Positions 18,344 to 25,598 of a stretch of 64,000 bases of DNA are shown in pieces. Source of the stretch: Janthinobacterium sp051380735 (GTDB lineage: Bacteria; Pseudomonadota; Gammaproteobacteria; Burkholderiales; Burkholderiaceae_D). Location of the stretch: contig NZ_JBNYXQ010000001.1 in the NCBI RefSeq assembly GCF_051380735.1, positions 186,001-250,000 on the forward strand. The letters run 5' to 3'. Each line of letters opens with the position of its first letter. Within the stretch, counting starts at the first letter, position 1. The notes beneath the pieces were generated by a model. The model was not told where the DNA came from. It ran no database searches and saw nothing but the letters and a program-made list of their open reading frames with translations. Both the position numbers and the translations under genes were made by a program.

Positions 18344-18739
18344 TCAGAAAGCGGCAGGCGGGCCGCGCGGCTGGACGGGCGTCCAGGCAAACAGCGGCGT
18401 GGGGGAAAGATAAAACAGCTGGGGCAGCAAGCCGGCGATCAGTGCGCCGGTCGCTGGCGCCAGCGCTACTGGCGGCAAGTCCAGCGTGGCCGCGTGCATG
18501 CTGCAGCACGGGCAGTCGCCCATCTGCATGGCGTTCTTCGCTGGTGCGGAATCGTCGAGCGACACCTTGAGCGGCACCATGTTCATGCCGCCCGCCACCG
18601 AGCAGATTTCCAGGCTGGGCACGGCGCCGCCCTGTACGACGGTCAGCGCGCGCGATAGCGTCGGGGCGAGCGCCGCCAGCAAGATGGCGCAGCACGCGAT
18701 CCACAGTACGAAACTTGCCCTGGCTTTGCTGATGAACAT
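18344..18739 (-). CDS. DUF2946 family protein, putative copper-linked
   Basis: 131-residue exported or membrane protein: hydrophobic N-terminus (FVLWIACCAILLAALAPTLS), a central Cys motif CPCCSMH preceded by Met residues (GGMNMVP, NAMQMGD), a second hydrophobic segment, and the family ending with W and PRGPPAAF. DUF2946 genes commonly sit beside copper receptors or copper-responsive genes; the Cys/His/Met cluster suggests metal binding. It lies 88 bases upstream of the TonB receptor on the same strand and likely shares its transcript. Biochemical function unknown. Confidence 0.82.
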   Translation of the reverse strand: MFISKARASFVLWIACCAILLAALAPTLSRALTVVQGGAVPSLEICSVAGGMNMVPLKVSLDDSAPAKNAMQMGDCPCCSMHAATLDLPPVALAPATGALIAGLLPQLFYLSPTPLFAWTPVQPRGPPAAF

Positions 18740-18811
18740 GGCGCCATTATAGCTGCCGCCATGGTACTTTTACCATCTCCCGGGTCAGGCGCTTCGGCTG
18801 TACTGGCCTGA

Positions 18812-20944
18812 TTACAGATCGACCTTCATGCTGAGCTTGACCGCGCGCGGCGCACCGGATGCCAGCCGTGTGCCGGCGCCGGCCCAGTAGCGTTTGTCGG
18901 CAGCATTGTCGACATTGAGCTGCCATACCACCGCCTTGTTCATCACCGTGCCCGCATAACGTGCACCGGCGCTGAACAAGGTCACGCCGCCGAGGAAGGC
19001 CTGGTTCAGGTCATTGACCGGACGCGCGCTGTAGTAATACGCGCCACCGTTCACCGACAGGCCGGGCATGCCGTCGACGGCATACGAGACAAACGCGCTG
19101 CCCGTGCGTTTCGAGGCATTTTCAGGCGCCTTGCCGTTGTACAGCGCATTGATATGCTCGAAGCTAGGGTCGAGAAACTGCGCCGAAGTCTGCCACGACA
19201 ACTGGCGAGTCAGCTTGCCCTGCGTGGCCAGTTCCAGGCCACGGTAGTGCTGCTCGCCATCGGACGTGAACAGATTGCCGGTGTTGGTGTAATAGCCGGG
19301 GCGCACGATATCGAACAGCGCGGCCGAGAGCAAGGTACCGCTTGGTGTCATCCAGCGCGCGCCCAGTTCCTGTTGTTTGCTCACGCCGGGCGCCAGCTTG
19401 ACGCCCTGGTTGGCGCTGCCGGTCGGCGCGGTCTCGCCCTCTTCCAGGCCGCGCGCCAGCGACGCATAGAACGACACAGCAGGGGTCAGCTTGTAGATCA
19501 GCGAGGCCATCGGCGTGGTCTTGCTGACGTCATAGTGGCTGGCGCCCTGGTCGCTGCGGTAGCTGCTGCGGCGCACGCCGACCACGCTTTGCCACTGCGG
19601 GCTGAAGACCATGCGGTCGAGCGCGTACAAGCCCGTGTCGCGCGTCTCCAGCGCCGCCGTGGTCGGCGACAATGGTGCCGCGCCGAACACCACATTCGTT
19701 ATCGGTACCGGGGCATACAGGTTTTGCGAGGCGATCGTGTAATTGCGCTGGTAGATGGCGTCTTGCGACTTGTCGGTGCGCGAAGCACCCAGCGTCAGTT
19801 CATGGGCAATAAATCCGGTGTTGAACTGGCCAGCCAGTTCCGCGCGCAGCAGGTCCGAGGTATTCACGCCATGCTGGATATTGCCCGTGATGCGGCCGGC
19901 ACCGGTGGCCAGTGCGGCCGCATTATTCAGGCGGAAAATCGGCAGGCTGCGGTCGCGCTCGGTCTCCGAGCGGCCCGCTTCCAGCGTCAGCGCCCAGCGG
20001 TCACTGAGCGCATAGTCGGCGCGCAGTTGGGCGTTTTTCGTCTGCGCTTCGAACTTGGCCCAGTCCGGGCCAATCAGCTTCGATGGATCGACCGCGCGCG
20101 GCAAGCTGATCACGCCATTGACGGCGGTCGGCAGGTTGACGCCCGCCTGTTCGGTGACCTTGCGGCGATCGTATTCCAAGTCGGCTTTGAGCAGCAGTTT
20201 GTTCGTCACGCGCCAGTCCAGCGCGGCCGACACAAAGCTGCGATTGCCGTTGCCGACATGGTCCAGATACGAACCCAGAGTGCCGCCGGCCGCATTGATG
20301 CGCATGCCGAACTGCTGCTGTTCGCCAAAGCGCCGGCCCACATCGATATTGGCCACCGCGCTGCCACGGTCATCCAGCGACAGGCCCACGCTGGTGACGG
20401 GCGTGCTGCCAGCGCGCTTGGTCACGAAATTGACCACGCCGGCCGGCGAAGTAAAGCCATAGTACAGGGCCGACGCGCCCTTCAGCACCTCCACCCGCTC
20501 CTTGTTTTCGATTGCCACCTGCGAGAAATTCATGATCGGCATCGAGCCGTTGAGGCGGTAGTTGGTGCGGTTTTCCACCGCGATGCCACGTATCACCAGC
20601 TGGTCCCAGGTCTCGCCGCCATTTTGCTGGCGCGTCACGCCGGCCGTATTGCGCACCGCGTCGTACAAGCCGGCGGCGCCTTGCAGCTCCAGCAACTCGC
20701 GCGTGATCACGTTCACCGTCGATGGCACGTCCATAATGTTCGAACCGCGAAAACTGCCCGCTTCAGTGCTCAAGGGCACCAGGCCCTGGGCACGGGCGCC
20801 GGTGACTTGCACAGCCTGCATCCTCTGATCATCGGCGGCCTGAACCTGTGCATGAACGGGGGTAGCGAAAGCCAGCGACAAGGCGCTGGCCAGCGGAAGC
20901 AATCGGAGGGAAAATACGGCGGGCATGGATGGTGTAACCTTCAA
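18812..20944 (-). CDS. TonB-dependent siderophore receptor
   Basis: Outer-membrane ferric-siderophore receptor of 710 residues with signal peptide (ending TPVHA), plug (PSTVNVITRELLE, QLVIRGI, RVEVLKGASALYYG, PAGVVNFVTKR) and barrel closing with KLSMKVDL. The plug pattern matches the FhuA/FiuA-like siderophore family; the siderophore itself cannot be named. A Fur-box-like sequence lies 42-60 bases upstream of its start, so iron repression is likely. No siderophore synthesis or periplasmic transport genes are near, so it may take up siderophores of other organisms. Separate from the copper receptor operon, which also runs on the minus strand. Confidence 0.92.
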   Translation of the reverse strand: MKVTPSMPAVFSLRLLPLASALSLAFATPVHAQVQAADDQRMQAVQVTGARAQGLVPLSTEAGSFRGSNIMDVPSTVNVITRELLELQGAAGLYDAVRNTAGVTRQQNGGETWDQLVIRGIAVENRTNYRLNGSMPIMNFSQVAIENKERVEVLKGASALYYGFTSPAGVVNFVTKRAGSTPVTSVGLSLDDRGSAVANIDVGRRFGEQQQFGMRINAAGGTLGSYLDHVGNGNRSFVSAALDWRVTNKLLLKADLEYDRRKVTEQAGVNLPTAVNGVISLPRAVDPSKLIGPDWAKFEAQTKNAQLRADYALSDRWALTLEAGRSETERDRSLPIFRLNNAAALATGAGRITGNIQHGVNTSDLLRAELAGQFNTGFIAHELTLGASRTDKSQDAIYQRNYTIASQNLYAPVPITNVVFGAAPLSPTTAALETRDTGLYALDRMVFSPQWQSVVGVRRSSYRSDQGASHYDVSKTTPMASLIYKLTPAVSFYASLARGLEEGETAPTGSANQGVKLAPGVSKQQELGARWMTPSGTLLSAALFDIVRPGYYTNTGNLFTSDGEQHYRGLELATQGKLTRQLSWQTSAQFLDPSFEHINALYNGKAPENASKRTGSAFVSYAVDGMPGLSVNGGAYYYSARPVNDLNQAFLGGVTLFSAGARYAGTVMNKAVVWQLNVDNAADKRYWAGAGTRLASGAPRAVKLSMKVDL

Positions 20945-21266
20945 TGTAACAGTCAGTCGAAACTTGCAGTGACGGGCATGATACTCGTAACGAGAATCAT
21001 TCGCAAGAAATGCGTTTGAAATGCCGCGGCCGGTTATCGGGCCTTTTCCAGAGCGACGTCAGGACGGCCAGACCACCGCCGGAAAGCTCATGATCCCCAT
21101 GCAACGCCATCAACGATTTTTGCAATTTCATCATTGCAGTATCAACCATACGACAGGTCACCAGAAGCTGCAAAAAGGCAGCAAAAATTCTCTCGGCGAT
21201 ACTTGTTCTGTGTCAATATATCTTCAGTGCATCTATTGCAATTGAAAATTTATTAAGGGCGACGTC
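20945..21266. other. Intergenic region between siderophore receptor and second MCP
   Basis: Divergent upstream region of 322 bases. The end near the receptor contains the Fur-box-like site; the half near the MCP is AT-rich (about 21180-21260) and likely holds the MCP promoter, but no clear sigma-28 or sigma-70 pair could be fitted. Short frames here have no family features. Confidence 0.4.
20986..21004. promoter_or_regulatory. Putative Fur box
   Basis: CGTAACGAGAATCATTCGC matches the 19-base Fur consensus GATAATGATAATCATTATC at 14 positions by hand count, with the core AATCATT intact. It is 42-60 bases upstream of the siderophore receptor start, where an iron-repressor site is expected. Prediction only. 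Confidence 0.65.
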
Positions 21267-22853
21267 GTGAAAATTCCTTTGAAAAGGCTACTGGCCATTT
21301 CGTTCAGCATTCTGGTGCTTCTGGTAGTGCTGGTGTCCGTATTGTCGCTGGCAGCGCTTCGAAGCACGAATCAACGGTTCGGCTCCTACGTGGACGATAT
21401 CGCTTACCGGCAAGCACTGATGAGCCGCCTTGTCGGCGCGGTGAAAGACACCTCGATCAACACCTACGGCCTGGTGTTGGTGAGCGAACCGCAAGACATC
21501 GAGACAGGTAAATCACGCGTGGTTGCCTCGCGCGAAAACACCCAGCAAACTTTGAAGCTGCTCAGGCAGGCGATGGAACTCAGCCCGGAAGTGACGGCCG
21601 AAGATCGCGCCGTGGTGGACCGGGTCAATGAACAAGTGCTGGCCTTCGAGAAAGCTGCATGGAGCGTAGTGGGCTTTGCCCTGGAGGACAAAAAAGCCCA
21701 GGCCATCGTCTCGATGAACCAGGAGGTCAAGCCCAGGCTGCAGGAAGTGTTCACCTCTGCCCAGGCTTATCTCGACAGCAGTGGCAAGCGCGCCTCCTCC
21801 AGCGTTGAGGCGGCAAGATCCCTGTATGGCACATCGCTTGTCATGCTGATTGCCGCCGGCGTCCTGGCCGTGGTCGGCGCTGGTGCACTAGGCTGGTTCA
21901 TCACCCGATCCGTCTTCACCTCTTTGGGGGCTGAGCCGGCTGATCTCGGCGAAGCAGTGGCACGCGTTGCGGCCGGTGATCTGCGCCGGGTGGCAGGTGC
22001 GCACAGCGCGCCGCCAGGCAGCGTGCTGTCGAACATCGGCAAGATGCAAGAGCAACTGCACGGCCTGATCGTCACGGTCGAGCAGTCGGCCGAGTCGATT
22101 GTGACGGCAACCTCGGAAATCGCCTCCGGCAACCTCGACCTGAGCGGCCGTACCGAGACGCAGGCGGCGTCGCTGGAGGAAACCGCAGCCACCATGGACG
22201 AATTGACAACTGCCGTTCGCAGCAATGCCGAGAATGCGCAGCTGGGGATGCGCCTGTCGGCAGAAGCCAGTGACGTGGCCAAACGCAGCGGTGATACGGT
22301 AGAGCGCGTCGTTGAGACCATGCGCCAGATCAGCCGTAGCTCCGACCAGGTCGGACAGATCATTTCGGTGATTGAAAGCATTGCATTCCAGACCAATATT
22401 CTGGCCCTTAACGCGGCGGTTGAATCGGCACGGGCTGGCGAGCAAGGCAGGGGTTTTGCCGTCGTGGCCAACGAGGTCAGGAACCTGGCACATCGCAGCG
22501 ACACAGCGGCCAAGGAGATCAAACAACTGATCAGCTTGTCGATTGAAACCGTGGGTGCAGGAACCACACTGGTGGATGAAGCCGGCCATACGATGAGCGA
22601 GGTTGTCACCGTCGTGCGCCGGGTTTCAGACCTGATGACTGAAATTGCCAATGCAGCGGACGAGCAGCGCCGTGGCATTGCCCAGGTAAATGAAGCGGTG
22701 ACCCACATGGATGGCGCCACGCAGCAAAACGCCGCCCTGGTAGAACAAGGTGCAGCCGCCGCCGAAAGCCTCAAACACCAGGCTCAGTCGCTGCAGAAGG
22801 CTGTTGCGGTTTTTGATACCGGCCGGTCAGACGTCAGGAGGCTCTCCCGATGA
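21267..22853 (+). CDS. Methyl-accepting chemotaxis protein coupled to a binding protein
   Basis: 528-residue chemoreceptor: helix at about 8-30, periplasmic helical domain of about 155 residues, second helix at about 190-212, HAMP, and a signalling coiled coil with the conserved tip (FQTNILALNAAVESARAG). It ends without a CheR/CheB docking pentapeptide. The start is a GTG with AAGG about 8 bases upstream. Its stop overlaps the start of the following periplasmic binding protein gene (ATGA, 22850-22853), so the two are translated together. In several known receptors (Tar, Trg, Tsr-type) periplasmic binding proteins present ligand to the receptor; the gene arrangement suggests that here. Ligand inferred as a sugar. 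Confidence 0.92.
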   Translation: MKIPLKRLLAISFSILVLLVVLVSVLSLAALRSTNQRFGSYVDDIAYRQALMSRLVGAVKDTSINTYGLVLVSEPQDIETGKSRVVASRENTQQTLKLLRQAMELSPEVTAEDRAVVDRVNEQVLAFEKAAWSVVGFALEDKKAQAIVSMNQEVKPRLQEVFTSAQAYLDSSGKRASSSVEAARSLYGTSLVMLIAAGVLAVVGAGALGWFITRSVFTSLGAEPADLGEAVARVAAGDLRRVAGAHSAPPGSVLSNIGKMQEQLHGLIVTVEQSAESIVTATSEIASGNLDLSGRTETQAASLEETAATMDELTTAVRSNAENAQLGMRLSAEASDVAKRSGDTVERVVETMRQISRSSDQVGQIISVIESIAFQTNILALNAAVESARAGEQGRGFAVVANEVRNLAHRSDTAAKEIKQLISLSIETVGAGTTLVDEAGHTMSEVVTVVRRVSDLMTEIANAADEQRRGIAQVNEAVTHMDGATQQNAALVEQGAAAAESLKHQAQSLQKAVAVFDTGRSDVRRLSR

Positions 22854-23863
22854 GACCTCACAAAACACGCATGGCCGCTTGCCTGATGGCAGGCGCCCTG
22901 CTGTCTCCATACGTTACGGCAGCACCGATTACCATCGGGCTGATCATCAAAAATGAAACCAATCCGTTTTTCCAGAAGATGAAGGAAGGCGCCGTCCTCG
23001 GCGCCACCGTTCACGGCGCCAGGCTGATCACCTCCGCTGGCAAGGCAGATGACGACACTCAAAGCCAGATCGATGCCATCTCCGACATGGTGGCTCAGGG
23101 CGTCAAGACTATTTTGATCACCCCCACCGGCGCTGCAGTTTCCCCTGCCATACGCGATGCACGCGCCAAGGGAGTTCAGGTCATCGCGCTCGACTCACCG
23201 ACTCAACCGCCAGATGCGGCCAATTCCCTGTTCGGCACGAACAACTACCAGGCAGGCATTCTGATTGGCCAGTATGCCAAGCAGGCCATGCAGAAGCGAT
23301 ACCCCGGACAGCCTCTGAAGGTCGCCACGCTGGATCTGCTTCCCGGCAACCCCACTGGCGCCCAGCGGCATAACGGCTTCATGTCCGGGCTGGGCTTGAA
23401 AGCCGATGGGGCGGAATCGACCGCGCTGTCGACAGCGCCCGAGATCGTCTGCATGGGAGACAGCTACGGTGACAGGTCCAAAGGACATGACGAGATGGTG
23501 AAATGCCTGCAGTCAAACGGCGGCATCAACCTGGTGTACACCATCAACGAGCCGGCGGCGGCAGGTGCCTTTGAAGCGCTGAAAGCGGCGGGCAAGGAGC
23601 GCAACGTGCTGATCGTCTCGGTGGACGGCGGCTGTCCCGGCATACGGCTGGTGGAATCGGGGGCAATTGGCGCGACGGCACAGCAATACCCCCTGACCAT
23701 GGCGGCAATGGGTGTCGATGCCGGCGTGGCATACGCAAAACGCGGTGTCATGACGGCCGGCTATGTCGACACGGGCGTGTCGCTGATCAGCGCAAAAGCC
23801 TTGCCTGGCGTGCCCAGCAGGTCTGTGCAAGCAGGCCTGGAGGCTTGTTTCGGACCAAAATAA
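22850..23863 (+). CDS. Periplasmic sugar-binding protein (RbsB/FrcB-like, PBP type I)
   Basis: 337-residue exported solute-binding protein with a clear signal peptide (cleavage after VTA, mature start APITIG). Type I fold features: IGLIIKNETNPFFQKMKEGA, then SQIDAISDMVAQGVKTILIT, VIALDSP and the hinge region NGFMSGLG, close to ribose/fructose-binding proteins. Two Cys pairs may form disulfides. The start overlaps the MCP stop by 4 bases. No permease or ATPase follows; the next 200 bases are non-coding. It probably serves chemosensing rather than transport, or works with a transporter encoded elsewhere. Confidence 0.9.
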   Translation: MRPHKTRMAACLMAGALLSPYVTAAPITIGLIIKNETNPFFQKMKEGAVLGATVHGARLITSAGKADDDTQSQIDAISDMVAQGVKTILITPTGAAVSPAIRDARAKGVQVIALDSPTQPPDAANSLFGTNNYQAGILIGQYAKQAMQKRYPGQPLKVATLDLLPGNPTGAQRHNGFMSGLGLKADGAESTALSTAPEIVCMGDSYGDRSKGHDEMVKCLQSNGGINLVYTINEPAAAGAFEALKAAGKERNVLIVSVDGGCPGIRLVESGAIGATAQQYPLTMAAMGVDAGVAYAKRGVMTAGYVDTGVSLISAKALPGVPSRSVQAGLEACFGPK

Positions 23864-24072
23864 TAATAGACCACTACCCTGCTGACAGTGCCTGCCATTT
23901 TAGTTCATGGATGGTTGTGATTATCATAAATAAATGATGAAGTATGGTTCAAAAAATAAAACCTGCCATATTCGGCGCAGGGGGAATTCTGGCGGTAGCT
24001 ACTGCAATCGGCCAGAAAATCGGACGCTCGCTAGTGCCCCTGCGGCAGCAAGGATGACAAGAGCGTCACAAC

Positions 24073-24552
24073 ATGACTATTACAACCACTATGCGCAAAA
24101 CCTTCCGATATCCGATTTTCGTCTTGCTCTGTACTGCGGCATTGTCTGGCTGCGGTGATGATGTCAAGGCCGGATACTTCCACAAAGATAGAGATGAAGC
24201 ACTCGCAGGCGTTGAAAAATTCCGTGCTCTCTCGAAAAATCAGGACTACCCAAGCCTGTATAACTTGGGTTCAGCCGCAATGAAGGCGTCAATATCGAAA
24301 GACCAGTTCATTTCCGCAGCCCAGGCCTCAAGGGCTCAATATGGAGAATATGAATCTTCTGTTCTCGTCGGGTCGTCTTGCTTTCCGAACGAGGTCCGGT
24401 TGGTCTACGACGCAAAATACCAAAAGGCAAACGTGAGAGAACATATGATCTGGTCGGTGCCTGGCATCCAAGTTGAGTTGACCATGTACCAAATCGGAGC
24501 CGGGCAAGATCAATTTGACAAGACATCTCAAGTCGGCTGTCCGGTTCTATAG
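24073..24552 (+). CDS. Hypothetical lipoprotein, 159 aa
   Basis: The N-terminus is a lipoprotein signal (YPIFVLLCTAALSGC, lipid Cys at about residue 27), so the protein is probably anchored in the envelope. The mature part resembles small DUF4019-like lipoproteins in size and in having an alpha/beta pattern with two further Cys, but I cannot assign the family. A second ATG at 24091 (MRKTFRYPIF) is an equally good start. Codon use is clearly less GC-rich than in the neighbouring MCP and gcd genes, suggesting an acquired segment. Confidence 0.65.
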   Translation: MTITTTMRKTFRYPIFVLLCTAALSGCGDDVKAGYFHKDRDEALAGVEKFRALSKNQDYPSLYNLGSAAMKASISKDQFISAAQASRAQYGEYESSVLVGSSCFPNEVRLVYDAKYQKANVREHMIWSVPGIQVELTMYQIGAGQDQFDKTSQVGCPVL

Positions 24553-24732
24553 TCAGAAATTCCGCTCTGAGCAGAAAGACCTGTCTCGACAGACCCACAA
24601 TGGGGCGGGTCCTGTCTTCCGTGGCCGTTCGTGAGTTTTGCAGCCGAACAAGCTGCCTTACCGTGATCATGCTGTGCCGGAAGGCCGGGTTCGGCAAGAA
24701 GCGGCGTTTAGACTTTTACATAAAAGGATTCC

Positions 24733-24906
24733 ATGAGCGATTCAACCGAAAAAAGACATGGCAAATTCGTAGGCGTTGGAATTTGTCTTGGAGTTGCGAT
24801 TGGATGTGGAATTGGCGTCGCGATCGGCAACCTTGCTTTAGGCATTGGCCCGGGAATCGCAATTGGAGTTGTTATAGGCGCCTTGATGTCGAAGTCTCGG
24901 CGCTAA
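24733..24906 (+). CDS. Small glycine-zipper membrane protein, 57 aa
   Basis: Short frame of 57 codons with a fitting ribosome-binding sequence (AAAAGGATT) 4-5 bases before the ATG. After a charged head (MSDSTEKRHGKF) the protein is almost wholly Gly/Ile/Val/Ala with GxxxG spacing (GVGICLGVAIGCGIGVAIG), ending MSKSRR. This is a two-helix glycine-zipper hairpin pattern, found in small membrane-inserting peptides and toxins as well as in structural proteins. Surrounding DNA is less GC-rich. Family not recognised. Confidence 0.55.
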   Translation: MSDSTEKRHGKFVGVGICLGVAIGCGIGVAIGNLALGIGPGIAIGVVIGALMSKSRR

Positions 24907-25118
24907 TTTTTTTTTGCACTTGACCGTCGAAACAAGTTTCTTGTTCAGATCAGGGCTGAAAGGCTGCTTTGGGGCCACAACGGCGTGTCGCCGCGGCCGT
25001 AATATTTTTGCAACGGCCACATGCTATGCCGGCCCGACCAGCCGAGAACGGCCAAAAGTGGCCGCATTGATATATCTTGATTTATGCGTTTTCGACAGCT
25101 ACCGATAACTCCCGTCCA

Positions 25119-25556
25119 ATGACTCCAGATTTCCACTTTACACTTGAACCTGACTGGCGAACGGTACCGTTAGCATTCTGGGTTCATGTACCAGTAGCTG
25201 GGTCAGTTACGGAATTTGTCCCATCTGCTCCTGTGGAAGTCTTGCATAAAGGCTACATGGTTCTGCATATTGAAGCTGCCGACGTAGATCTGCAGTTCAG
25301 CTCCCTGGCACAGTTGGACCATTTCATTGAAGTGATGGTGGCAAGACCGCTTCCGACCAGTCGCCAGCTATCCAGGAAACGTGAGTTGCCAGTCGGGCCG
25401 AATAGTCACTGGTTAAGCCGTTTTCCAGCGAAGTTGAAGGCTCCCAAGGAACGGGCAAAGCTGGTCCGCAAACTGCAGGCTGTGCGGGAGCACTTGTCGC
25501 CGTTGGGCGACGCATGGCACAGGCTCCCCGGGCTCACTCCGGCCCGCCATTCCTGA
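25119..25556 (+). CDS. Hypothetical protein, 145 aa
   Basis: A soluble 145-residue protein (MTPDFHFTLEPDWRTVPLAF at the start) with a beta-rich first half and a basic, helical C-terminal part (KLKAPKERAKLVRKLQAVRE). No signal peptide. The start at ATG 25119 is preferred to a longer frame from 25077. It is the last of the three small genes in the less GC-rich stretch and is convergent with gcd, with a shared hairpin between them. Function unknown. Confidence 0.6.
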   Translation: MTPDFHFTLEPDWRTVPLAFWVHVPVAGSVTEFVPSAPVEVLHKGYMVLHIEAADVDLQFSSLAQLDHFIEVMVARPLPTSRQLSRKRELPVGPNSHWLSRFPAKLKAPKERAKLVRKLQAVREHLSPLGDAWHRLPGLTPARHS

Positions 25557-25564
25557 TCTTTAAA

Positions 25565-25589
25565 GCGGCACCGCATTGCGCGGTGCCGC
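25565..25589. terminator. Hairpin between convergent genes, likely bidirectional terminator
   Basis: Perfect 10-base stem GCGGCACCGC / GCGGTGCCGC with a 5-base loop, placed 9 bases after the hypothetical gene stop and 9 bases after the gcd stop on the other strand. It is followed on the minus strand by a short T-run (CTTTAAAG). The U-tract is weak, but position and stem support a shared terminator. Confidence 0.6.
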
Positions 25590-25598
25590 CAGCAAGTC

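Noticed and set aside
21172..21202. Possible sigma-28 promoter (GGCGATAC) upstream of the second MCP
   Set aside because: The -10-like part matches 6 of 8 positions, but the upstream TAAA-type element is not at the required distance.
21021..21245. 74-codon plus-strand frame between the siderophore receptor and the second MCP
   Set aside because: No ribosome-binding site, irregular composition and no recognisable pattern; likely chance.
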